Shown piece by piece: positions 18,042 through 31,223 of a stretch of 64,000 bases of DNA. The stretch is from contig NZ_KB467824.1 in NCBI RefSeq assembly GCF_000344615.1, positions 3,166,326 to 3,230,325 of the forward strand, written 5' to 3'. This DNA comes from Janthinobacterium sp. CG3 (GTDB taxonomy: Bacteria > Pseudomonadota > Gammaproteobacteria > Burkholderiales > Burkholderiaceae_D). The stretch's first letter is position 1; every line of letters starts with the position of its first letter. The position numbers and the translations under genes are program-made. Under the pieces are notes generated by a model. It was given only the letters and a program-made list of their open reading frames with translations. It was not told the origin of the DNA and did not search any database.

Positions 18042-18806
18042 TTATGCGTTGGGCCCCTGGCGCGGCCGCGCGCCGCCCGGTATGTTCAACAGGTCGAAGG
18101 CGTCGTCGGCGGGCGCGTATTGCAGCAGCGCGCGGGTGGCGTCGATCGCCAGCCGCTTGTAGCGGTTATCGGAGACGCCGTGCACCACGTGGTAGCCGTG
18201 CAGCTCGGCTTCGACGCAGCGCGCCAGCAGCTGCACCACGTCGCGCTCGCTGATGAAGGCGGCGACGTCGCGCGGACTGTGGCTCTGGCCCGGCTGGAAG
18301 TCGGCCACGTTGGCGATGCGCACCGCCAGCGTCGTCATGCCGAACTGGTGCGCGAAGCTGGCGGCGACGCCCTCGCCAAACGCCTTGCTGGCACCGTACA
18401 TGTTCTTCGGCCGCGGCGCCATCGCCTCGTTCACCTGCACGTCGAGCGGATAGCCTTCGACCGCCTGCGCGCTGCTGGCGAAGACCACGCGGCGGCAGCC
18501 CTGCGCCTGCGCCGCGCTGAAGATGTTGTAGGTGCCAACGATGTTGGTCGGCAGCAGCGAGCTGTGGAAGTCGGCGTCGGGCGACGGGTCGCCGGCCAGG
18601 TGCAGCACCACGTCGATGTCCTTGCAGGCGGCCAGGCAGGACGCGTAGTCGGTCACGTCCAGCGCCACCGCCTCGTGCGGCGCCGACCACAGGGTGTCGG
18701 CGCGGATGTCGGCCAGGCGCAGCGTCAGCGCGGCGTGCGTGGTATGCCAGAAGGCGCTGCCGATCGCGCCGGCGGCGCCGGTGACGAGGACACGGGTGCT
18801 TGTCAT
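18042..18806 (-). CDS. NAD-dependent epimerase/dehydratase, uronate-dehydrogenase-like
   Basis: 254-residue extended short-chain dehydrogenase. The Rossmann motif VTGAAGAIGSAF is at the N-terminus, an acidic residue in RLADIR selects NAD, and the catalytic YGASK (Tyr and Lys) follows FASSAQAVEGYP. These blocks resemble hexuronate dehydrogenases, which oxidise galacturonate or glucuronate to the lactone, but a sugar-nucleotide epimerase cannot be excluded. Start chosen at MTSTRVLV with GGAG upstream; a longer in-frame start would add 31 residues without any fold. First gene of a two-gene unit with the GNAT gene. Confidence 0.85.
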   Translation of the reverse strand: MTSTRVLVTGAAGAIGSAFWHTTHAALTLRLADIRADTLWSAPHEAVALDVTDYASCLAACKDIDVVLHLAGDPSPDADFHSSLLPTNIVGTYNIFSAAQAQGCRRVVFASSAQAVEGYPLDVQVNEAMAPRPKNMYGASKAFGEGVAASFAHQFGMTTLAVRIANVADFQPGQSHSPRDVAAFISERDVVQLLARCVEAELHGYHVVHGVSDNRYKRLAIDATRALLQYAPADDAFDLLNIPGGARPRQGPNA

Positions 18807-18913
18807 GATGGACTCCAAGGTTTGCAACTGTCGCGAAGGCACAGCGAGATGCCAATATTGCATTGTTGCACATCCGGCGAGAGCGGGTGCGCAAGCCAAG
18901 GCCGGCGCACGAC

Positions 18914-19672
18914 CTAGCGCGGCGGCGCGCCCGTCAAGCCGCCCAGCAAGTCGATCGGCAGCGGGAAGACGATGGTCGAGCTCTTGTCGCCGGCGATATT
19001 GCTCAGCGTCTGCATGTAGCGCAGCTGCATCGCGCCCGGCTGCTGCGCCATCACCTGCGCCGCCTGCATCAGTTTTTCCGACGCCTGCAACTCGCCCTCG
19101 GCGTGGATCACCTTGGCGCGCCGTTCGCGTTCGGCCTCGGCCTGGCGCGCGATCGCCCGCACCATCGACTCGTCCAGGTCGACGTGCTTGATTTCGACGT
19201 TCGACACCTTGATGCCCCAGGTGTCGGTCTGGGCGTCGAGCACTTGCTGGATGTCGATGTTGAGGCGTTCGCGTTCAGCCAGCATGTCGTCGAGCTCGTG
19301 CTTGCCTAGCACCGAGCGCAACGTGGTTGGCGCCAATTGGTTGGTGGCCTCGAAGAAATCGGCGACCTCGATGATGGCCTTCTCCGGGTCGACCACGCGG
19401 AAGTACAGCACCGCGTTGACCTTGACGGAGACGTTGTCGCGCGAGATCACGTCCTGGGTCGGCACGTCATGCACCACGGTTCGCAGGTCGACCCGCACCA
19501 TTTGCTGCAGCGCCGGGATCAGCAGGATCAGGCCGGGGCCTTTGACCGCCCAGAAGCGGCCCAGCTGGAACACCACGCCGCGCTCGTATTCGCGCAGGAT
19601 GCGAATGGACGAGCCCAGCAGCGCAAGCAGCACGAATACCAGGGTGGCCACGCTCAGATTCAACATTGTCAT
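18914..19672 (-). CDS. Slipin (stomatin-like SPFH membrane protein)
   Basis: 252 residues: an N-terminal membrane hairpin (about 5-25), an SPFH/band 7 domain with [20 protein letters not shown] and [20 protein letters not shown], and a coiled segment [10 protein letters not shown]... [17 protein letters not shown]. Slipins assemble in membrane microdomains and are normally cleaved or controlled by an NfeD-family protease encoded next to them. Here the upstream nfeD frame overlaps its start by four bases (ATGA) but is broken (see next entry), so this slipin probably acts without its usual partner. The slipin itself looks intact and full length. Confidence 0.93.
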   Translation of the reverse strand: MTMLNLSVATLVFVLLALLGSSIRILREYERGVVFQLGRFWAVKGPGLILLIPALQQMVRVDLRTVVHDVPTQDVISRDNVSVKVNAVLYFRVVDPEKAIIEVADFFEATNQLAPTTLRSVLGKHELDDMLAERERLNIDIQQVLDAQTDTWGIKVSNVEIKHVDLDESMVRAIARQAEAERERRAKVIHAEGELQASEKLMQAAQVMAQQPGAMQLRYMQTLSNIAGDKSSTIVFPLPIDLLGGLTGAPPR

Positions 19673-20407
19673 TCTCCTTGTTTGTCGCCCTCGCCGGCCG
19701 GGGCCACCGTCAGCAGCAGCCCCTGGCGCGCCAACACGCGCACCGGCCGCCCAAGCCGCACGGCGCGGCGCTGACGACCCGCCAGTGTTCGCCGCGCAGC
19801 AGGACCCAGCAACCGTCGGGCCCCTGCTCCACCACCCGCGCCACGGCGCCGATCAGCTCGCCGGGGCCGCCCACCGTGGCGCGCCGGCGCGTGCGCAGCG
19901 CCAGCCCCAGCACGCCGGCGCCGAGCGCCGCGCTGAGCACGGCGATGCCGACGATCAGCGCCGGCGGCACGCCGTAACCGGGCAAATCGGTGTCGATGAG
20001 GATCAGCGCGCCGCCGACAAAGGCGACGGCGCCGCCCAGGCCCAGCACGCCAAAGCTGGGCAGGAAGGCCTCGGCCACCATCAAGGCGAGGCCCAGCAGG
20101 ATCAAGCCGAGGCCGGCGTAATTGACCGGCATGAGTTGCAGCGCATACAGGCCGAGCAGCAGGCAGATGGCGCCGACCACGCCGGGCGCGACGGCGCCGG
20201 GCGTGGCGAATTCGAACATCAAGCCGTAGATGCCGATCGTCAGCAAGATCAGCGCCATGGCGGGGTCGGCGACGACGGCCAGCAGTCTGGCGCGCCAGTC
20301 GGGCGCCACCGCGACGACGGCCGCGCCGCGGCGGCCAGGCGCCAGCAAGCGCCCAGCAACACGATAGCGAACGCGCGCAACAGCTTGATGCCTAGGTCCG
20401 TGCCCAT
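19669..20407 (-). pseudogene. nfeD remnant: protease domain deleted, C-terminus frameshifted
   Basis: Signal peptide MGTDLGIKLLRAFAIVLLGA is present, but the ClpP-like serine-protease domain (about 230 residues in intact NfeD-1b, with its Ser-Lys dyad) is missing. In a different frame the gene resumes at VAVAPDWRARLLAVVADP, the conserved start of the membrane region, and continues through four helices including IYGLMFEFATPGAV and LQLMPVNYAGLGL. Near 19780 a second lesion switches frame: the reading ends in [11 protein letters not shown], whereas the adjacent frame supplies the expected [19 protein letters not shown] and stops at a TGA overlapping the slipin start. The deletion is too large to be a sequencing error; the single-base lesion could be one. 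Confidence 0.8.
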
Positions 20408-20513
20408 GTGCCCCACCGCCGGGAATGTTTATCTTATGGATAAGACCGCCTGGCGCGGTGTTGGTTCCGTTGCCGAGGGCCGGCAACGCAGCAAATCAAG
20501 CAAAGGCAAAGAG

Positions 20514-20543
20514 CCGGGGTCAGACCTTCAGGTCCGACCCCGG
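20514..20543. repeat. REP-like palindrome (GGGGTC type)
   Basis: CCGGGGTC-A-GACCT, loop TC, AGGTC-C-GACCCCGG: a 13-bp stem with one mismatch in the gap between katE and the nfeD remnant. Eleven of its bases (GCCGGGGTCAG) recur with slight change near 49235, and such GGGGTC palindromes are dispersed through related genomes (recalled). No T-run follows. Confidence 0.65.
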
Positions 20544-20597
20544 GGCGACGCCGTGGGTTTTAACAACCTCAACGACGAAGTTCGCCCAGCGTTCGGC

Positions 20598-23018
<2,421 letters not shown>

Positions 23019-23178
23019 ACAAGTAGCCTCTTAAAGATACTGCCCGGACCGGCATGGCCGGCGCCGGGCAGAGGGATTGACACGCATGCTGTTCTCGTTG
23101 TTTCTCATGTCCGGCCGGCGCCGCCGCGCCGTCGGGCCGGATCGCCGCATGGCGTAACGCCGGCATTCCCGCCCGCGG

Positions 23179-23562
23179 CTACTTGCGCGAGCCGATCAGT
23201 TTGGACAGGCCATAGCCGGCCGCCAGCGCCACCAGCAGCGACACCGCCGGGCTGCCGCGCACATAGCCGCGCCCGGTTTCGGCGATACGCTGGTAGGCCT
23301 CGCCGGCCTGCTTGCCGCGCTCGGCCAGCGAGGCCGAGGCCGCGCCGACCTGCTCGCCGACCTGGCTCATCTTGTCGCCGATCTGGCCGACCTTGGCGCT
23401 GACCTGGTCGACGCCGTTGTGGGCGCTGCTGGCCAGGCGGTCGGCGAACGGCTGCGCCTTCTCGGCCGCCTTGTCGATCGCGCCGTGCAGATCGGCGCGG
23501 CTGTCCTTGCCAATGGCGCTCAGGGCGTCGCGGTCAAATCCGGTTTTTTCGTTCGTGTTCAT
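23179..23562 (-). CDS. DUF883/YqjD-like small membrane-anchored protein
   Basis: 127 residues starting MNTNEKTGFDRDA with AGGAAA upstream. A long amphipathic helical region rich in Ala, Gln and Gly (about 20-95) is followed by one C-terminal helix SPAVSLLVALAAGYGLSKLI and a basic tail. This layout matches ElaB/YqjD-type proteins, which bind ribosomes or stress-related partners at the inner membrane. It sits upstream of katE on the same strand with about 160 bases between, consistent with a stress role, but no shared transcript can be shown. Confidence 0.7.
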   Translation of the reverse strand: MNTNEKTGFDRDALSAIGKDSRADLHGAIDKAAEKAQPFADRLASSAHNGVDQVSAKVGQIGDKMSQVGEQVGAASASLAERGKQAGEAYQRIAETGRGYVRGSPAVSLLVALAAGYGLSKLIGSRK

Positions 23563-24118
23563 GTTGATTTCCTTTGATAAAGAAGAGTCCATTCATGACA
23601 ACGGTTCGTAACCGGTCTCACGATTTTTCTCTGTTTGCCTGCGAAAGAAAATAGAAAGAAGGACCCGCACTGCGGCATATCAAGCCACGCTGACGGCGTT
23701 TGTCCGCCATCAAGGACGACGGCTTCTTCCGTTCATCAATATCGGCTAAGCAATATTGAGGCTCAACAATACCGCCGCCGCGATGGCGCCACCGTGCGCT
23801 GTCTAACAAACAAGGGCATGCACGAAAAGATCCCCCGTCGAAGGCGCGCGCCAGTGTCCGCGCCGCCGTGGGACTTGCCGGAATAGCAAATCGGTCGGCA
23901 GGCCGCCTGCACCGCTTTGTACCAAACGGAATAAAATTCGCAAAAATACGACGTTTCACGTAAAAACCGTGGAAAACAATGCGCAACCGGCCTCAAATAA
24001 CACAATAATACGCCCGGATATTGAGCATAATTCAGTTCCGTGCATTATCTTTTACGGCGCCGGGCCTGCCATCGATACCCTCACCGGCTGGCCTGCACTT
24101 TTACTATCTGGAGAGCAA
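23563..24118. other. Divergent intergenic region between DUF883 and ABC-binding genes
   Basis: No gene is supported. A short dyad TTGAGGCTCAA (11-bp palindrome, inside an AATATTGAGGCTCAACAATA-like stretch near 23754-23772) could be a regulator site. The A/T-rich segment around 23930-24040 probably holds the promoter of the binding-protein gene; CATAAT near 24028 is a possible -10 box. Open frames here have no ribosome sites or domains. Confidence 0.4.
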
Positions 24119-25243
24119 ATGAACATCAAACACATTGTGGGCGCAGCCGCCCTGTTGAGCGTAGCCGCCGGCGCCGTCGCGCAAGAAACCGTCGTCAAAA
24201 TCGGCCACAGCGGCCCGTTGTCGGGTTCGCAAGCGTTTTCCGGTAAGGACAATGAAAACGGCGTCCGCCTGGCGATCGAGGAACTCAACGCCAAGCCGAT
24301 CACCGTGGCCGGCAAGAAAATCAAATTCGAACTGATATCGGAAGACGACCAGGGCGATCCGAAGGCCGGCGTAGCGGCGGCGCAGAAGCTGATCGACAGC
24401 GGCGTCAAATACGTGGTCGGCCCGTACAACTCGGGCGTCACGGTGCCGGCCTCGCGCGCCTACAACGACGCCGGCGTGATCATCGCCACCGTCGCCTCGA
24501 ACCCGAAAATCACCCAGCAAGGTTACAAGAACCTGTTCCGCGTAAACGCCAGCGACACCCAGCTGGGTTCGAAAATGGCCCTGTACGCGGCCAAGGAAAT
24601 GAAGCTCAAGACCGTCGCCGTGATCGACGACCGCACCGCCTTCGGCCAAGGCGTGGCCGAAGAGTTCAAGAAGCAGGCCAAGCTGTCCGGCCTGACGGTC
24701 GCCGGCCACGAATTCACCACCGACAAGTCGTTCGACTTCACCTCGATCCTGACCAAGCTGAAGGCCAAGAACGTCGAAGCGATCTTCTTCGGCGGCTACG
24801 CGCCACAGGGCGCGCCGATGGCACGCCAGATGAAACAGCTGGGCATCAACGCCAAGCTGCTGGGCGGCGACACCATCTGCACCGCCGAGATGGGCAACCT
24901 GGGCGGCGACGCCGTCGGCGAAAACGTGCTGTGCTCGCAAGGCGGCGCCATCCTCGACAAGGCCGCCAACGGCCCGGCCTTCAAGGCGCGCTTCCAGAAG
25001 CGTTTCAACCAGAACGCCGACGTCTACGCCGCCTCGTTCTACGACGCCACCATGCTGTACGCGCAAGCGATGCAAAAAGCCAATTCGATCGATCCGGTCA
25101 AAGTCGGCCCGACCATCGCCGCCATCTCGTACAAGGGCGTGGCGGGCAACTACGCGTTCGACGCCCACGGCGACATGAAGCAATCGCCGGTGACGATCTT
25201 CACGTTCAAAGGCGGCCAGCTGTCGCCGCTGACCAGCTATTGA
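24119..25243 (+). CDS. livK: Branched-chain amino acid ABC transporter substrate-binding protein
   Basis: 374 residues with signal peptide MNIKHIVGAAALLSVAAGA cleaved near AVAQE. The body is a type I periplasmic binding fold with VKIGHSGPLSGSQAFSGKDN, SEDDQGDPKAGVAAAQKL and NSGVTVPASRAYNDAGV, the LivK/LivJ signature for leucine, isoleucine and valine or related ligands. GGAGAG lies six bases before the ATG. The permease and ATPase genes are not adjacent, so this receptor serves a transporter encoded elsewhere; in related genomes it is commonly a lone gene. A G+C-rich inverted repeat follows the stop. Confidence 0.9.
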   Translation: MNIKHIVGAAALLSVAAGAVAQETVVKIGHSGPLSGSQAFSGKDNENGVRLAIEELNAKPITVAGKKIKFELISEDDQGDPKAGVAAAQKLIDSGVKYVVGPYNSGVTVPASRAYNDAGVIIATVASNPKITQQGYKNLFRVNASDTQLGSKMALYAAKEMKLKTVAVIDDRTAFGQGVAEEFKKQAKLSGLTVAGHEFTTDKSFDFTSILTKLKAKNVEAIFFGGYAPQGAPMARQMKQLGINAKLLGGDTICTAEMGNLGGDAVGENVLCSQGGAILDKAANGPAFKARFQKRFNQNADVYAASFYDATMLYAQAMQKANSIDPVKVGPTIAAISYKGVAGNYAFDAHGDMKQSPVTIFTFKGGQLSPLTSY

Positions 25244-25309
25244 TGCACTGCGGCGCGGCACGGCCTTGCGCCGCGCCGCGCCGGCGAGAAATCGTGTATA
25301 CCTCGCCTC

Positions 25310-26104
25310 ATGGATCAGCCCAACGAACATGACGGCGCGGCACACCGCGGCACCCCGGCGCGGCCAGGCAGCGACCTGGTCGGCACCGCCGGCTGGAGCA
25401 TCGCGCGCGACGCCGCGCCGCTCTTCCCCGCCCACGGCAGCCAGCTCGAACGCTACGCGGCCGTCTTCGGCGCCGTCGAAATCAACTCCTCCTTCTACCG
25501 TCCGCACCAGCCCAAAACCTATGCGCGCTGGCGCGACAGCGTGCCGCCGGCGTTTCGCTTTTCGGTCAAGCTGCCGCGCGCCATCACGCATGAACGGCGG
25601 CTGAGCGACATTGCCGCGCCGCTGGCGCAATTCGCCGGCCAGGTCGGCGAATTGCAAGACAAGCTCGGCTGCGTGCTGGTGCAATTGCCGCCCAGCCTGG
25701 CGTTCCACCCGGCCGGCGCCGCCGACTTCATGGCGCGCCTGCGCGACAGCTTCGACTGCATGATCGCCTGCGAAGCGCGGCATGCGAGCTGGTTCGCCGA
25801 CGCCGCCGGCGCGCTGCTGCGGCGCCACGCGGTGACCCGCGTCGCCGCCGACCCGCCCAAGGGCCAGCCGGGTGCGCACGCGCCCACCACCGCCGCCTCC
25901 TACACCCGCCTGCACGGCAATCCGCGGGTGTACTACTCGTCCTACCCGGACGACTTCCTGCGGCGACTGGCCGAGCAACTGGCCGCCGGCGCCCGCGCCG
26001 GCGACGCGGCCTGGGTCGTCTTCGACAACACCGCCGCCGGCGCCGCGCTGCCGAACGCGCTGGCGGTCCGCGCCAACGTTGCCGGCTTGCGCCCCGCGGA
26101 ATAA
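25310..26104 (+). CDS. DUF72 (YecE-like) protein
   Basis: 264 residues of the DUF72 TIM-barrel-like family: GTAGWSIARD near the N-terminus, FGAVEINSSFYRPHQPKTYARW, RFSVKLPRAITHERRL, and a C-terminal YTRLHGNPRVYYSSYPDDF with FDNTAAGAALPNAL. Function of the family is unknown. The N-terminal 25 residues are unconserved and the true start may be further in. It is a single gene on the plus strand between livK and the aldehyde oxidoreductase operon. Confidence 0.85.
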   Translation: MDQPNEHDGAAHRGTPARPGSDLVGTAGWSIARDAAPLFPAHGSQLERYAAVFGAVEINSSFYRPHQPKTYARWRDSVPPAFRFSVKLPRAITHERRLSDIAAPLAQFAGQVGELQDKLGCVLVQLPPSLAFHPAGAADFMARLRDSFDCMIACEARHASWFADAAGALLRRHAVTRVAADPPKGQPGAHAPTTAASYTRLHGNPRVYYSSYPDDFLRRLAEQLAAGARAGDAAWVVFDNTAAGAALPNALAVRANVAGLRPAE

Positions 26105-26266
26105 GCCGGCCTTCGGAAATCCTTTCGGCGCGCGCGTCGTCAGGCGTAGGTGTGACAGCGTACATACAGCAGCGGCCTCGTCCTTTAATGTGGCAGCTTG
26201 GCCATTCCAGACACGCTTTACCACCACGACGGGCCGTTGAGCACATCGACAACAAGGACAAACGCC

Positions 26267-27745
<1,479 letters not shown>

Positions 27746-27749
<4 letters not shown>

Positions 27750-30022
27750 ACCACGCTGTGAACAACGCCGCGAACCACGCCGGCGGCGCCGGCGACAGCG
27801 CCGCCGCCAGCCAGCTGGGACGGCCGCTGAGCCGCACCGACGGCCGCGGCAAAGTCACCGGCGCGGCGCGCTACGTGGCCGAAATCGCCGTGCCCGGCGT
27901 GGCCTACGGCTACATCGTCTCGAGCAGCATCGCGCGCGGGCGCGTCAGCGCCATCGCCACCGAGCAGGCGCTGGCGGTACCCGGCGTGGCGCACGTCCTG
28001 ACCCACCTGAACCGGCCGACGCCGGCCTGGTTCGACCGCAACTACCGCGACGACGACGCGCCGCCGGGCTCGCCGTTCCGCCCGCTCTACGACGACATCG
28101 TGCGCTACAGCGGCCAGCCGGTGGCGCTGGTGCTGGCCGACTCCTTCGAGGCGGCGCGCCAGGGCGCGGCGCTGGTGCGGGTCGACTACCAGCGCTGGCG
28201 CCACGGCACCAACCTGGAACACCAGCGCGGCAGCGCCTACGCGCCGGGCAAGACCAAGGCCGGCTTCGCGCTGCCGGCGCCGCGCGGCGACTTCGACGCC
28301 GCCTTCGGCGCCGCCGCCGTGCAGGTCGAGGCCGAGTACCGCCACGCGGCCCAGCACCACAACCCGATGGAAATGCACGCCTCGACCGTCATCGTCGAAG
28401 CCGACGGCGGCCTGACCATCTACGACAAGACCCAGGGCCCGCTGAACAGCCAGAACTACGTCTGCAAGGTGTTCGGCCTGGCGCCCGAGCGGGTGCGCGT
28501 GAAGTCGGCCTTCGTCGGCGGCGCCTTCGGCTCCGGGCTGCGGCCGCAGCACCAATTGTTCCTGGCGGTGATGGCGGCGCTGGCGCTGCAACGCCCGGTC
28601 AAGCTGGCGTTGACGCGCCAGCAGATGTTTTCCTTCGGCCACCGCCCGGAAACCGTGCAGCGGCTGGCGCTGGGCGCGGCCGCCGACGGCACCCTGCTGG
28701 CGCTGCGCCACGAAGCCATCGCGGAAACCTCGCGCTGCGAGGACTACACCGAAAACGTGGTCGACGTGGCCGGCCAGATGTACCGCTGCGCCAACGTGGC
28801 CTACGCCCACCGCCTGGTGGCGCTGGACGTCCACACGCCGCTCGACATGCGCGCCCCGGGCGGCGTCAGCGGCTGCTTCGCGCTGGAATGCGCGATCGAC
28901 GAGCTGGCCCACGCGCTGGACATGGACCCGCTCGAGCTGCGCCTGAAGAACTACACGGAACGCGACCAGAACCGCGACCAGCCCTTCTCCAGCAAGGAAT
29001 TGCGCGCCTGCTTCGCCCAGGGCGCCGCGCATTTCGGCTGGAACCGGCGGCCGCGGGCGCCGCGCACGCTGCAGGCCAGCCAGCAGCTGGTCGGCTGGGG
29101 CATGGCGGCCGGCATCTGGGGCGCGCACCAACTGCCGGCGCAGGCGCGCGCGGTGCTGGGCGCCGACGGCAAGCTGAGCGTTTCCAGCGCCAGCGCCGAC
29201 ATCGGCACCGGCACCGTCACCGTGATGACGCAAATCGCCGCCGCCACGCTGGGCCTGGCGGCGGCCGACGTGACGTTCGCGCTGGGCGACTCGGCCTTGC
29301 CGAAGGCGCCGCTGCAGGGCGGCTCGTTTACCGTCGCCTCGGTCGGCACGGCGGTGCAGGCGGCCTGCCTGAAGCTGGCTAGGAAACTGCTGCGCCTGGC
29401 CAGGCAGGTGCCGCGCTCGCCGCTGTCGGGCGCGCTGCTGGAGGACGTCGAATTCGCCGGCGGCGCGATCTACCTGAAGGCCGACGCCGGGCGCGCCGTG
29501 ACGCTGGTCGAGGCGATGCGCCACGCCGGCCTGGCCAGCCTGGAGGACAGCGCCAAGACGCTGCCGTCGCCGAAGCACCTGCGCTACAACCGCAGCACCC
29601 ATTCGGCGGTGTTCGTCGAGGTGACGGTGGACCGCGACCTGGGCACGGTGCGGGTGACGCGGGTGGTCAGCGCGGTCGCCGGCGGGCGCATCTTGAACCC
29701 GAAAACGGCGCGCAGCCAGATCCTCGGCGGCGTCGTCTGGGGCATCGGCATGGCCTTGATGGAGCACAGCGCAACCGACCACGTGCTGGGGCGCTACATG
29801 AACCACAGCCTGGCCGAATACCACATTCCGGTGCACGCCGACATCCACGACATCGAAGTCATTTTTGTCGAGGAAAAGGACGACATCGTCAACCCGCTGG
29901 GGGCCAAGGGCCTGGGCGAAATCGGCATCGTCGGGGTCGCCGCGGCGGTGGCCAACGCCATCTTCCACGCCACCGGCACGCGCGTGCGCGCGCTGCCGAT
30001 CACGCCCGACAAGCTGCTGTGA
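27746..30022 (+). CDS. paoC: Aldehyde oxidoreductase, molybdenum-binding subunit (PaoC-like)
   Basis: 758 residues. Molybdopterin-cytosine dinucleotide-binding elements include GGAFGSGLRPQHQLF, RAPGGVSGCFALE and ADIGTGTVTVMTQIAA; the catalytic base Glu is in GAKGLGEIG near the C-terminus. It oxidises aldehydes to carboxylic acids at the Mo centre. Start by ATGA overlap with the FAD subunit. No XdhC/PaoD chaperone gene follows, although MCD enzymes need one for cofactor sulfuration, so maturation must use a chaperone encoded elsewhere. Confidence 0.93.
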
Positions 30023-30158
30023 CGGCGGCGTCACGCTTGAACGCGTTGTTAACCTAAACAAGCACAAGTATGTACAATCAAACAAGCGGCCGTTGCGCCG
30101 CGCCACGCCCGGCGCGCTCGACTTTCCATATCGAACCTCGTATTTCCGGAAAAATATC

Positions 30159-31223
30159 TTGCTGATTCCAACAGAGCCAATTGGCAGTATCCCCCGCCCC
30201 ATCGAACTGATCGACGCGGTCCAGCGGGGCGGCGCCGGCGCCGACCTGGAGCGGCTGTACGACGCCGCCATCCGCGACACCGTGGCGCTGTTCGAGGCGA
30301 CCGGTTCGCCCGTCATCACCGACGGCGAGCAGCGCAAGTACCATAATTTCTGGACCTACTGCGTGCACGGCCTGCCCAACACCGACGCCGAGGGCTTTAA
30401 AATCCCCTTCTCGGCCGGCCACACGCGGCGCATGCCGCGCCTGACGCGCGGGCCGTTCCGCTACCAGCGCTACGCCGACAGCTATCTGGAAGTGGCCATG
30501 CGCCACGCCCGCGTGCCGGTCAAGCAGGCGGTCATTTCGCCGTCGGCGCTGAGCCTGATGTATCCGGCCGAGGGCATCCCCGGCTACTCGCGCGACGCCT
30601 TCATCGCCGACCTGCTGGGCGAACATGAAAAGGAAGTGCGCAACTGCCTGGCCAAGGGCGCCTACAAGGTGCAGATCGACTTCACCGAGGCGCGCCTGGC
30701 GGTCAAGCTCGACCCCAGCGGCGACTTGCTGAACAGCTTCATCGACTTGAACAACCTGGCGCTGGCGCGCTTTTCGGAGCAGGAGCGCCAGCGCATCGGC
30801 GTACACACCTGCCCCGGCAGCGACCGCGACTCGACCCACAGCGCCGACGTCGACTACGCGGATCTGCTGCCGAGCCTGTTTGAACTGCGCGTCGGCAGTT
30901 TCTACATCGCCCTGGCCGGCGAGCCGGACCGCGTACGCGTGCTCAAGATCATCCGCCGCTACCTGAAGCCGAACCAGCGCGTCTTCGTCGGCGTGGTCGC
31001 GCCGATCGACCCGCGCATCGAAACGCCGGAAGAGGTGTGCGAGCGGGTGCTCGAGGCGGCCCGCTACCTCCCCCTGGCCCAGCTCGGCACCACCGACGAT
31101 TGCGGCTTCTCGCCGTTTTGCGACGACACCACCACCAGCCGCGAGACCGCCTTCGCCAAGATCCGCGCGCGCGTGCTGGGCACGGCGATGGCCGCGGCGG
31201 TACTCGGCGCCGCCGCGCCATGA
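30159..31223 (+). CDS. MetE-like (cobalamin-independent methionine synthase C-terminal domain) protein
   Basis: 354 residues equivalent to the catalytic barrel of MetE without its N-terminal half. Zinc-ligand signatures VHTCPGSD (His-x-Cys) and the distal Cys in TTDDCGFSPF are present, as are PTEPIGSIPRP at the N-terminus and SPSALSLMYP. Such stand-alone proteins transfer methyl groups to thiols from donors other than long-chain folates; donor and acceptor are unknown here. I start at TTG 30159 because homologues begin at IPTEPIGS; GGAAA is the only ribosome-like site. It overlaps the following kinase gene by four bases (ATGA). Confidence 0.82.
   Translation: MLIPTEPIGSIPRPIELIDAVQRGGAGADLERLYDAAIRDTVALFEATGSPVITDGEQRKYHNFWTYCVHGLPNTDAEGFKIPFSAGHTRRMPRLTRGPFRYQRYADSYLEVAMRHARVPVKQAVISPSALSLMYPAEGIPGYSRDAFIADLLGEHEKEVRNCLAKGAYKVQIDFTEARLAVKLDPSGDLLNSFIDLNNLALARFSEQERQRIGVHTCPGSDRDSTHSADVDYADLLPSLFELRVGSFYIALAGEPDRVRVLKIIRRYLKPNQRVFVGVVAPIDPRIETPEEVCERVLEAARYLPLAQLGTTDDCGFSPFCDDTTTSRETAFAKIRARVLGTAMAAAVLGAAAP

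Noticed and set aside
23618..23986. 122-codon minus-strand frame upstream of livK
   Set aside because: No ribosome site and random-looking composition; it overlaps the expected promoter area.
26105..26266. Possible riboswitch or molybdenum-cofactor leader before paoA
   Set aside because: Only 160 bases with no conserved stem arrangement that I could recognise.
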